Assembly (NCBI GenBank): GCA_913019905.1
Contig: CAJVZD010000007.1
Location: forward strand, 1 to 64,000
DNA length: 64,000 nucleotides
Direction: 5' to 3'
Origin: an uncultured Cellvibrionales bacterium
GTDB taxonomy: Bacteria; Pseudomonadota; Gammaproteobacteria; Pseudomonadales; Dasaniaceae
The notes under the pieces are model-generated. The model was not told where the DNA came from and searched no databases. It worked only from the letters and a program-made list of their open reading frames with translations. Both the position numbers and the translations under genes were made by a program. Below, in pieces: positions 36,912 to 45,150 of the stretch (its first letter is position 1; each line of letters begins with the position of its first letter).

Positions 36912-38606
36912 TTATTGCTCGAAAACCACTTTACCGCCAACGACAGTCATCAAGACCTTAATATCATTCACGATTTCTGCGTCCACCAGCGCAGGATTGT
37001 CGCTCAACATGACAAAGTCAGCATAATGACCCGGAGTTAGCTGACCTTTTTCCGTCTCTTCAAAGGAAGCGTAGGCACTACCCGCCGTATAACTGTGTAT
37101 CGCTTGTTCCGCACTTAGGATTTGCTGCGGACCGTACACCCTGCCTTCAGTACTCATTCGCGTCATCAAACTGCGTAAGCGTGTCATCACGTGTGCGCTG
37201 GATATCGGGTAGTCAGAATTTCCCGCTATCGGCACGCCTGCTTCTAGAGCGGAGCGATTGACGTGCATCCAGGGGAAACGCCACTCACCATAGGCCTCCA
37301 TTTTCGCACCGTGCTCGTAAACATAGGAGTGTAACGCCAAAACCACACCGAGATTTTTGGCGCGCTTTAGAAGACCTGTGTTCATAATACTCGCGTGCTC
37401 AATACGATGACGATGGTCAGGTTTTGGGTTGTCATTAACAGCCAATTCAATCGCCTCAAGTACCATGTCAATTTCCCGATCGCCGTTTGCATGTATAGCA
37501 ACTTGCATACCCGAATCGTGAACCTCTTTCACTATTGCATTAAGTGAACTCTGGTCGCGAGCTGGCTCTATACCGAAATAGTCAGGACGATTGGCATAAG
37601 GTTCATACAACCAACAGGTCGCGCCACTGAGAGAATTGCCATGAAATATTTTTACGGTGCTCATGCGAATTCGATCATCACTGAGCGAGTCAATCAATCC
37701 GATGGAATCAAGTCTGTGCATCCATTTGGCAAACCCCACCTGCTCATCGATGAACATTAAGTTAGCACGTATTGGATAGCTATCATTGATTGCAAGCAAA
37801 TATACCAGCGTCAATGCCGGAGTGACGTACGCGTCACCGATACTGGTGATGCCAAAACTATGTAGCTCTTTTACCGTCTCGCGCAATTGTTCAATTGAGG
37901 TACTCAATTCACGTTCGGGTTCGGGGAAGCGCTCGGAAAACAACATTTCACAGGCCGGCATTTCACGGCACACGCCCTTTATTTCGCCGTTGTCATCACG
38001 GTCGTAAGCCCCGCCTTCCGGATTTTCCGTTGCCGCTGTGATCCCTGCACCTTCGTAAGCTAGGCTGTTAGCACTTTTTACATGCCCACTGCTGTGAGTG
38101 ATCATTATCGGATGTACGGTAGATACACTATCCAATTGAACTCGCGTTGGGTGATCGCCCAGCAATTTGTCGTTGTAATTCCAAGCTAACAACCATTCTC
38201 CCGCGGGCAACTGCTGTGCTCTTTTACTTAACGCGCCCAACAAATCGGCCATCGTAACCACGGCTGGGTAGCCAAGGTTAATCGAACCCGGTGCGACCAT
38301 CATAGGGTGCATATGGGCGTCGTTAAAACCGGGAACGACCGTGTGGTATTCCGCATCGATAATACGTGTATCATTATTAATATAGGATTGAATGTCTTGT
38401 TTGCTACCCACAGCCAATATTCTTCCTTGAGCAATTGCCATCGCTTCGGCTTTTGGCGATTGTTTTTTCATGGTCCAAATATCAGCATTTAGCACCACCA
38501 GATCCGCGACGTTTGGTGTGACAGGACTGCAACTTATTAGTCCGAGCAGAGCCAGGCCGATATAGCTCACGATAAACAGACGATAAGGAAAGCGGCTAAA
38601 AGTCAT
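36912..38606 (-). CDS. Amidohydrolase family lipoprotein (YtcJ-like)
   Basis: The 564-residue product begins with a lipoprotein signal peptide (lipobox near LLGLISC). A YtcJ-like amidohydrolase follows: the metal motif NDAHMHP, IHANGDREIDM, HRIEHASI and the late GNSDYPISSAHVM supply metal and catalytic residues. Such enzymes hydrolyse amides or related C-N bonds in a TIM barrel. The membrane-anchored periplasmic location is uncommon. The start at 38606 follows GGAGACG. It is upstream of the symporter and nitrile hydratase on the same strand, with a 346-base gap, so functional linkage is possible but not shown. Confidence 0.86.
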   Translation of the reverse strand: MTFSRFPYRLFIVSYIGLALLGLISCSPVTPNVADLVVLNADIWTMKKQSPKAEAMAIAQGRILAVGSKQDIQSYINNDTRIIDAEYHTVVPGFNDAHMHPMMVAPGSINLGYPAVVTMADLLGALSKRAQQLPAGEWLLAWNYNDKLLGDHPTRVQLDSVSTVHPIMITHSSGHVKSANSLAYEGAGITAATENPEGGAYDRDDNGEIKGVCREMPACEMLFSERFPEPERELSTSIEQLRETVKELHSFGITSIGDAYVTPALTLVYLLAINDSYPIRANLMFIDEQVGFAKWMHRLDSIGLIDSLSDDRIRMSTVKIFHGNSLSGATCWLYEPYANRPDYFGIEPARDQSSLNAIVKEVHDSGMQVAIHANGDREIDMVLEAIELAVNDNPKPDHRHRIEHASIMNTGLLKRAKNLGVVLALHSYVYEHGAKMEAYGEWRFPWMHVNRSALEAGVPIAGNSDYPISSAHVMTRLRSLMTRMSTEGRVYGPQQILSAEQAIHSYTAGSAYASFEETEKGQLTPGHYADFVMLSDNPALVDAEIVNDIKVLMTVVGGKVVFEQ

Positions 38607-38977
38607 CACGAGAACGTCTCCACTGGTTTCTCCCCAAGAGATTCGAAAGTCCATATTATCCGATTGAACTGGAAAACCAGCAAGCAAGGATTACAATTTA
38701 AAGACAATACGTTGCGGGCACTAGCTCTCAGAGGGCTGTTACATCGTTTACCAATCCAGCTTATTCTGTACGCTCACGCAGCTCTCCATGTACTGCTCCC
38801 CATTTGGCACCAGCCAACCGTTTAGTCTACAGTTAGCGGATCATGATGTTGATCACATTTGTACCCTGATAAGTGTTAGGGTGCGACAGTGACAACGAAC
38901 AACGAACAACGAACAACACGGTAATTGCCAGTTACCATTAATCTTATTTTTTGTAAACGCATTGAGTATGAGATCCC
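38607..38977. other. Divergent intergenic region with 7-bp repeats
   Basis: This region separates the amidohydrolase (minus) and the MOSC gene (plus). It contains the ACAACGA tandem repeat (38892-38917). No gene is seen. Confidence 0.4.
38892..38917 (+). repeat. 7-bp tandem repeat ACAACGA, 3.7 copies
   Basis: Three exact copies and a partial fourth lie 61-86 bases upstream of the MOSC gene start. Short perfect repeats in a leader can change copy number by slippage and alter promoter spacing; whether that happens here is unknown. Confidence 0.7.
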
Positions 38978-39610
38978 ATGATAAAGGTGAACAGCGTAAA
39001 CATAGGTCAGAAAAAACAGATTAACCAAGGGGGAAAAAGTGTCACCACGGGCATTTTTAAATTGCCGGTTGAGCACGTTATTATTGGTGAGACAGGAGTG
39101 AACGGCGATGCAGTTTGTGATACTCGCCACCACGGCGGCCCTGATCAAGCGGTATATATCTACACCCAGGAAGACTATCAATGGTGGTCTGAGCAGCTCG
39201 GCAAGACCATCGAGCCAGGAACCTTTGGCGAAAATCTAACTCTGTCGGAGTTGCCAGAAATATGTATTGGCGACCGATTGTTATTTCCACATGTTGAATT
39301 TGAGGTTTCAGCACCGCGCATTCCCTGTGCAACTTTTGCGGCGCGGATGGGAGACGCCAAATTTGCAAAGCGCTTTATTAGCGCGCGACGACCAGGCGTC
39401 TACTGTCGTGTTGTTCGCGGAGGGAAAATCCGACCCGGTGATATGGTCGAACATCAACACTTTGCAGGAGACCGTATCAGCCTCAAACAGCTGTTCGTTG
39501 ATTCAATGCGCTCACTACCGACCGAAACACTTGAGCACTATCTGAATTTACCTATAGACATCCGCACCAGAAATAAATTTGAGCAGCAGCTGACCAAGGG
39601 GAAAAAATGA
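38978..39610 (+). CDS. MOSC domain protein (YiiM-like)
   Basis: The 210-residue product carries the MOSC hallmark (RHHGGPDQAVYIYTQEDYQWW, GTFGENLTLS, GDRLLF) and the conserved Cys in APRIPCATFAARM, with the C-terminal three-helix tail seen in YiiM. MOSC proteins handle sulfur or molybdenum cofactor and, for YiiM, reduce N-hydroxylated compounds. A molybdenum enzyme of the xanthine oxidase family (IorBA) lies 5 kb away, though a direct link is not shown. It starts at ATG 38978 after an AT-rich leader. A short ccccacc/ggtgggg hairpin follows at 39635-39652. Confidence 0.87.
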   Translation: MIKVNSVNIGQKKQINQGGKSVTTGIFKLPVEHVIIGETGVNGDAVCDTRHHGGPDQAVYIYTQEDYQWWSEQLGKTIEPGTFGENLTLSELPEICIGDRLLFPHVEFEVSAPRIPCATFAARMGDAKFAKRFISARRPGVYCRVVRGGKIRPGDMVEHQHFAGDRISLKQLFVDSMRSLPTETLEHYLNLPIDIRTRNKFEQQLTKGKK

Positions 39611-39634
39611 TACCAATGCTGATGGCACATCAAA

Positions 39635-39652
39635 CCCCACCGCTAGGTGGGG
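39635..39652 (+). terminator. Weak hairpin after MOSC gene
   Basis: CCCCACC and GGTGGGG make a 7-bp GC-rich stem with a GCTA loop 24 bases after the stop codon. There is no T-run, so it is a weak candidate. Confidence 0.35.
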
Positions 39653-39765
39653 CTAGCTGTCAGATATTGGAAGCCAGCAGTTATCGCCAAATTGGATATT
39701 ACGAGTTTAGGTTCTATGCTTAACTCTTATCCTGAAAATAAGGCAGGGAAGTCGATTACCCCAAA

Positions 39766-41643
39766 ATGGAGCGGGTAGTGAGCAAAGCAATCAATACGTT
39801 CGAAGAATCCATGGAAGTCGTCAAAGAAAAGCGCTTAAAACAAGCATTGTGGGCATCTGTGTTCGTTCTAATTGCGGCAATTATCGTTTTCGATGAAAAC
39901 CTCAAATCAACGATACTGTCACTGCTGATCATTTTGATGATGATGCCGACGCATCTTCTAATCAAAAGGGAAAAAGTACATCTAGCGGCAAGCTATTTTT
40001 TAAGCACATTGGGAATAGGCCTTCTGTTCTTCATTTGGAATGGCAATGGTGTTAGAGACGAATCGATGCTGGCACTACCGGGTATCTTGTTATTTGCCGC
40101 CATTCTAGATGAGAAAAAACTGTTTTTCTCACTGCTCATTTTGTTTGTCCTAAATATCATTTTAATCGGTTATGCAAACAAAATAGGCTGGATTGTTAGC
40201 AATCCTGCCTATTCAACCATGAGTAGTTCGGTAATATCTGCACTGATAATATTTGGCGTCACGCTTGCCGTTTGGCTACTTGAAAATGATCTTACCAAAG
40301 CCGCAAAACGCCTACTAAACGAAGCACAGCAAGCCGAAAAGTCAAAAGAGGAAATCGAAAGATTAGTTAATTTTGATCAATTGACCGGTCTTCCCAATCG
40401 ATCACTGGCAAAAAAATATTTCGAACAGGCCGAACTAAAACGGACAAAAGAAAAACCATGTTCGGCCATATTGTTTGTCGACCTCGATAATTTCAAATCG
40501 ATAAATGATACTTATGGGCACTCCGTAGGTGACGAGTTTCTGAAGAAAGTCGCTGCCATTCTTAAAAAAGGCACAAGAGCCTACGATATTGTTTGCAGGC
40601 AAGGCGGTGATGAATTTGTCATTGTCGTTCAAGAAATCGAAGACCCTGATAGCCTAGCTGCTATCGCGATCAATGTATTAGAAAAACTTAATTCCCCAAT
40701 TGTTATTAACGGAGAATCTTTGACTATTAGCTGTTCGATTGGCATCGCTTATTCTCTGATCGACGGAGATGACTTCGAACAGCTATTAAAAAAATCCGAC
40801 ATGGCAATGTATCATGCTAAATCCTCAGGTAAAAATGCATTCAGCTTTTACGATGAAAAGGTCAACATACAATCCCATGAAAGCGCAAAACTTTTGTCAG
40901 ACATGCACACGGCCATCAAAGGCGATAACTTCGTCCTCTATTATCAACCAAAGTATGAACTTTCCACGGGAAAAATCGTTGGTGCAGAAGCATTGATTCG
41001 GTGGAATCACCCGATAAAGGGCATTATTGCACCGAATCTGTTCATTCCATTGGCAGAAAAATCCGGGCTTATTTCAGAGATCGGGCGATGGGTGCTGTTC
41101 GAAGCCTGTAGAGCTTGCCAACGATGGACCTTATTGGGAAGAGATGATTTGCATATTGCTATCAATGTATCCCCTATTCAATTTAGACGTGACGACTTAG
41201 ATATGTTGGTACGTGAAGCCCTAACGACCACAAAACTGTCCGCAAATCAGCTGGAGATCGAAATCACCGAGGGCACCTTGATGGATAATGACGAAGTACT
41301 CGAGCAGACGCTGTCTAACCTTAATGAACTCGGTGTTCGGTTTTCGATTGATGATTTTGGAACGGGTTATTCAAATTTAGGTTATTTAAAACAATACCCG
41401 ATAGAAACGCTTAAAATTGATCAGTCATTTGTCTCGAATATCACTACAAATAATAATGATAGGACCATTGTCGAAGCCGTTATTCAAATGGCGATAAAAC
41501 TAGAATTGGATACTGTCGCTGAAGGCATAGAAACGAAAGAGCAGGCCCGTCTAATCGAATCGGCTGGATGCAAATATGGCCAAGGTTACCTCTGGTCAAG
41601 ACCCGTGACGGAGCAGGATTTTCTTAAACTTCTGGATGCTTAA
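39766..41643 (+). CDS. Membrane GGDEF-EAL protein
   Basis: The 625-residue product has about six N-terminal membrane helices (25-190), a GGDEF domain (about 205-365) and an EAL domain (about 375-625). The cyclase site is RQGGDEF with an intact RxxD inhibitory site (RAYD). The EAL domain has AEALIRW, INVSPIQF, IEITEGTL, DDFGTGYSN and VAEGIET, all expected for an active phosphodiesterase. It could make or break cyclic-di-GMP depending on its input. No adjacent partner. The palindromic element at 41662 lies 18 bases after its stop codon. Confidence 0.92.
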   Translation: MERVVSKAINTFEESMEVVKEKRLKQALWASVFVLIAAIIVFDENLKSTILSLLIILMMMPTHLLIKREKVHLAASYFLSTLGIGLLFFIWNGNGVRDESMLALPGILLFAAILDEKKLFFSLLILFVLNIILIGYANKIGWIVSNPAYSTMSSSVISALIIFGVTLAVWLLENDLTKAAKRLLNEAQQAEKSKEEIERLVNFDQLTGLPNRSLAKKYFEQAELKRTKEKPCSAILFVDLDNFKSINDTYGHSVGDEFLKKVAAILKKGTRAYDIVCRQGGDEFVIVVQEIEDPDSLAAIAINVLEKLNSPIVINGESLTISCSIGIAYSLIDGDDFEQLLKKSDMAMYHAKSSGKNAFSFYDEKVNIQSHESAKLLSDMHTAIKGDNFVLYYQPKYELSTGKIVGAEALIRWNHPIKGIIAPNLFIPLAEKSGLISEIGRWVLFEACRACQRWTLLGRDDLHIAINVSPIQFRRDDLDMLVREALTTTKLSANQLEIEITEGTLMDNDEVLEQTLSNLNELGVRFSIDDFGTGYSNLGYLKQYPIETLKIDQSFVSNITTNNNDRTIVEAVIQMAIKLELDTVAEGIETKEQARLIESAGCKYGQGYLWSRPVTEQDFLKLLDA

Positions 41644-42130
41644 TTTTCGTGCCAGTTTGTATAGCTAGTGCCCATCCATAAACTAACAAGCTCAGTCATT
41701 GCGAGCGTTAGCGCGGCAATCTCATCCAGCATTGGCGCGGGCTGCGGGAGATTGCCGCGCTTCGCTCGCAATGACATCGTTGAAAACACCCATTTCTGGA
41801 TGGGCACTAGCTAGGTCAAATCTCGAATAATTATCTTGAACTCATAGAGAGCGAGAATTTGCCTCGATGCCATCCGTACCGGGGGAGCAGCCTTTTCCAA
41901 AGAGTAGCAATTTCTTCTGCACCCAGCCCATCATGATTACGCCCAATGAATCACAGTTGTTATCCAGTACATCGTTGTTAGACTTAAATCACCGAAAGGC
42001 CGCGCTCTTGAGTTACTCGAGAAATTCCTCTCAACTAAAAGTTCGGATCTGAGATTAAAAAAGCAAATTAACTTGCAGCCACCTGGTGACTTAAGCGATT
42101 GAGTGGAAAGAAAAACGGTTTCAAGCTAAT
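41644..42130. other. Intergenic region between convergent genes
   Basis: This region is dominated by the palindromic element (41662-41813). The rest (41814-42130) has only short, random-looking frames. Confidence 0.4.
41662..41813. mobile_element. MITE-like palindromic element, about 152 bp
   Basis: The ends are inverted repeats: left GCTAGTGCCCATCCATAAA (41664-41682), right TTTCTGGATGGGCACTAGC (41793-41811), 18 of 19 bases complementary. Inner arms starting GTCATTGCGAGCG (41695-41723) and ending CGCTCGCAATGAC (41748-41775) pair almost completely. TA lies at each outer edge (41662-41663 and 41812-41813), as in a two-base target duplication. It encodes nothing. Palindromes built on TCATTGCGAG...GCGGCAATCTC are, to my knowledge, widespread intergenic repeats in proteobacteria. 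No second full copy was found in this window. Confidence 0.75.
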
Positions 42131-43612
42131 TCAAACTGGTGCCTGACAGACACGGTTTCTCCCCTCAGCTTTCGCAATGTAAAGGCCTTCATCAGCTCGG
42201 GCAATCAATCGATCGAGGGAATCTGTCGCTCGATATTCGGCGATTCCGAAAGAAGCGGTCACTTTTTCGAAAAATTCAGTCTCTTGCTCAATATGTACAC
42301 GAATAGATTCCGCAACCAAATAAGCGTCGGCCGCCCCGGTTCGAGGACAGATGACAATAAATTCCTCTCCGCCCCAGCGTCCCACAAGATCGGTCTTTCT
42401 AACACGAGTTTCCAATATCTTCGCCATCGCCTTTAATACTCGGTCTCCCACCGCATGTCCATGCACATCGTTGATCTGTTTGAAGTGATCCAAATCGAGT
42501 AGTATGATGGAGAAAATTCCCGGATAACGTTTCAATAATTGCAGCTCAGCATTCGCCTTCTCACTGATAAAACGCCGGTTATATAAAGCGGTAAGGCTAT
42601 CGGTTTGCGATAGTAATTCGAGTTCGGCATTACTATTTTCAAGTGCTTCATTCGCGCGTCCCAATTGCCTATTGCTATTGGTGGCAACTTTGTTCGTTGC
42701 TTCTAATTCTTCTGAGAGCGTAATTAATCGCTGATTGAATGAGGAAATAACACGGTATCGATACAGAAAGATTAACGCCAATAAGGCGACGCCAAAACCC
42801 AGCTTCCACAATAGAGATTGGTCAAAGCGGTGTTCAAAGCGAATCGATAGCCATTGATTATAGATACTGTCGATCTCTTCTTGACTAAAAGACAGCACCA
42901 GACGCTGTATGATTGGCAGCAATTCCAGATGCTGCTGGCCAACAGCCACACGCAATGCGCGCCTAATATCCGTATGGCCTGCCACCTTCAAATTCGTTAA
43001 ACCGAGTCGTTTAATGTGATAGGCCCCAACAGGTAAGGCGACAAGAAACGCGGCGACGTTGCCAGACGATAATTTAAGAAGCCCTTGCTCAACACTATCC
43101 ACAGCGATCAATCTTTTATTTTCGGGGTGATTGATAGCAACATAATCCCATATTGCCGAGTCGCGAACGATGGCAACGTCCGAATTTTTTAAGTCTTGTA
43201 AGCCTGAAATAAAAGGAAGATTCTCCTGGGCAATAATTCCGCCGGAATAGTATAGGTAGGGTTCTGTATAATCGAGAAATTGTATTCGTTCTTCGGTAAT
43301 ACTCAGCAACGGCAACAACTCGCACGTACCCTCTACCACATTACGGAGAGATTCCGTCAAACTATGGGTGACAACCAGATCAAATTTTACCTGCAAGGTC
43401 TGTTCCGCGAGGGCAATAATATTAGAGCTCATACCGGTTAACTTTCCGTCGACTACCGCCTCAAACGGCATCCAGTCCGGATCGATGCAAAAAGTAATGC
43501 GGTCAATGGAATTCAGGTAATCGCGCTGTGAGACGCTCAATTCACTCAAAAACTCATTAGATACTTGTGCAAACCCAGCACCAGCATGCGCAAGAAGAAA
43601 TGCAAATAGCAT
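42131..43612 (-). CDS. Periplasmic-binding-protein sensor diguanylate cyclase
   Basis: The roughly 493-residue product has a signal peptide (LLAHAGAGFAQ), a family 3 solute-binding sensor domain (about 35-260) and one membrane helix (about 275-295, LGFGVALLALIFLYRY). A helical linker (about 300-335) leads to a C-terminal GGDEF domain. The active site is RWGGEEF with an intact RxxD site (RKTD). It should sense a small molecule in the periplasm and make cyclic-di-GMP. The start is uncertain: a TTG at 43639 lies directly on a GGAGA and leaves no spacing, so ATG 43612 is preferred. It is divergent from the Crp-like gene. Confidence 0.87.
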   Translation of the reverse strand: MLFAFLLAHAGAGFAQVSNEFLSELSVSQRDYLNSIDRITFCIDPDWMPFEAVVDGKLTGMSSNIIALAEQTLQVKFDLVVTHSLTESLRNVVEGTCELLPLLSITEERIQFLDYTEPYLYYSGGIIAQENLPFISGLQDLKNSDVAIVRDSAIWDYVAINHPENKRLIAVDSVEQGLLKLSSGNVAAFLVALPVGAYHIKRLGLTNLKVAGHTDIRRALRVAVGQQHLELLPIIQRLVLSFSQEEIDSIYNQWLSIRFEHRFDQSLLWKLGFGVALLALIFLYRYRVISSFNQRLITLSEELEATNKVATNSNRQLGRANEALENSNAELELLSQTDSLTALYNRRFISEKANAELQLLKRYPGIFSIILLDLDHFKQINDVHGHAVGDRVLKAMAKILETRVRKTDLVGRWGGEEFIVICPRTGAADAYLVAESIRVHIEQETEFFEKVTASFGIAEYRATDSLDRLIARADEGLYIAKAEGRNRVCQAPV

Positions 43613-44037
43613 CTTGATAACGAGTGTATTGATAATCAATCTCCGTCAGGAGCAATAACGTTTGAGAGTGCTTCTTCCCTGAAAGCTTTCATGCGCGAAT
43701 GGATACAACTTTTGAAAAGAGTCACAACTAACCTGCATTCTTGTAACAAGGAACATCGCATAGAAATAATAGTAGCCTATAAGCTCAGAAAACGTATAGC
43801 TTTAAGTCTATCTGTGCCTAAAATCAATGAGTATGCTAACGAGGTTGATCTATTGACCACTAGCAGCAATGCAGAATAAGCTCGCTAAGACTCTAGCGCG
43901 GTCCAGTTTACCGGCCGCCATGCTATAGCACGAAACCGAACATAGGTTTTAATGAAACCATGGTCTCACAAACACCTTATACTGAGGAACTACAAGTCAC
44001 CGAATAATTTCTTTATATCTAGCTGGGAACATAATTT
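43613..44037. other. Divergent intergenic region, nothing recognised
   Basis: About 425 bases between the cyclase and the Crp-like regulator. A 62-codon frame (43691-43879) looks random. No convincing Crp/Fnr palindrome was found. Confidence 0.35.
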
Positions 44038-44634
44038 ATGGCAGGTAAAGACAGGCTCTTATTGGAACTTAAAACACATCTTCTAAGCTTAATGCCTCTC
44101 ACGGAAGAAGCATGGCACGCTTTTTACACTCATATTCAATACCATCAGTTTGAAAAGAACGACTATATTTTTAAGGTCAACATTCCCGAAAAAAACATCC
44201 ACTTCCTGTGCGAAGGGCTTGTTAGGCTTTTTTATCTGCTGGAAAACGGCAATGAATTCAACAAGTCGTTCTTAAAGGGACATGACCTGGTAGCGTCTAT
44301 TGATCAGGGCTTTCACGACCAACCCGCTAACTATAACGCGCAGTGTATGAGCCGGTGTTACTCGATCAGCGTGTCGTACCAGCAGCTGCGCCTTCTGGCG
44401 GCTGAATTCGACTGTTGGAGTCAATTCATCCAACGCTCCGTTGAGCATCTAGCATTAAAAAAACAACGTAGAGAACAACAATTGCTTACCGATACCCCGA
44501 CCCAAAGATACGAATCATTTATGTCTGAATTTGGCTCTGTGGCGGCAGATATCCCACTTTTCCAAATCGCTGCATACCTTGGGATTACCGATGTATCTCT
44601 GTCCAGAATAAGAAAACGTCTGAACGTCAGCTAA
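44038..44634 (+). CDS. Crp/Fnr-family transcription regulator
   Basis: The 198-residue product has an N-terminal cyclic-nucleotide-binding-like barrel (about 20-120, with [10 protein letters not shown] and [20 protein letters not shown]) and a C-terminal helix-turn-helix ([24 protein letters not shown]). The barrel lacks the cAMP-binding R-T/S-A-x pattern and the Fnr cysteine cluster, so its signal is unknown. Its stop codon overlaps that of the convergent iorA-like gene by four bases (CTAA, 44631-44634), tying the two transcripts together at their 3' ends. It could regulate the iorBA operon, but that is inference. Confidence 0.83.
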   Translation: MAGKDRLLLELKTHLLSLMPLTEEAWHAFYTHIQYHQFEKNDYIFKVNIPEKNIHFLCEGLVRLFYLLENGNEFNKSFLKGHDLVASIDQGFHDQPANYNAQCMSRCYSISVSYQQLRLLAAEFDCWSQFIQRSVEHLALKKQRREQQLLTDTPTQRYESFMSEFGSVAADIPLFQIAAYLGITDVSLSRIRKRLNVS

Positions 44635-45098
44635 GTGTCGATTGTCTGGTATTTTTTTGCTGCGAGATGAATGCCTTTTCTAATCCGAACATACGTTCCG
44701 CAGCGGCAGATGTTGGTCATCTGGGAATCTATGATACTGTCATCCGGCGTGGGATGCGTTTTTATCAACGAAGCAGCGGCCATGATCTGGCCCGACTGGC
44801 AAAAACCGCACTGAGGAATATCGAGTTCCTGCCATGCCTGCTGAACAGGATGATTATTGTCCGCCGAGAGCCCTTCGATCGTTGTGATTCTCATGTCGAT
44901 CAGCGCACTTGCCGGTAGCATGCAGCTCTTAACGGCTTCTCCGTTAAGATGAACTGTACACGCGCCGCACTGCCCAATACCACAGCCAAATTTAGTGCCG
45001 GTTAAACCGATAACATCTCTTAACACCCAAAGCAGTGGCGTCTCTTTTGGAACATCCACCGCGTGATTTACCTTATTCACGATCAAATCAAATTTCAT
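44631..45098 (-). CDS. [2Fe-2S] subunit of molybdenum hydroxylase (IorA-like)
   Basis: The 155-residue product has the plant-type cluster motif Cys39, Cys44, Cys47, Cys59 ([10 protein letters not shown]) and the second cluster Cys97, Cys100, Cys131, Cys133 (CGFCQSG, CRCGTY). It passes electrons from the molybdenum centre of its partner to an acceptor. It follows the large subunit by 52 bases on the same strand; the published isoquinoline oxidoreductase order is A then B, so this is reversed. GGGAG precedes ATG 45098. No FAD subunit is present, as in IorAB. Confidence 0.9.
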   Translation of the reverse strand: MKFDLIVNKVNHAVDVPKETPLLWVLRDVIGLTGTKFGCGIGQCGACTVHLNGEAVKSCMLPASALIDMRITTIEGLSADNNHPVQQAWQELDIPQCGFCQSGQIMAAASLIKTHPTPDDSIIDSQMTNICRCGTYVRIRKGIHLAAKKYQTIDT

Positions 45099-45150
45099 AA
45101 ATGCTCCCTGTTCGTTTGCGCATATTGAGTTTTCCATTCCTGCCGCAAGA

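Noticed and set aside
38719..38729. GGGCACTAGCT, identical to the end of the 41.7-kb palindromic element
   Set aside because: Only 11 bases match and there is no partner arm, so a second element copy cannot be claimed.
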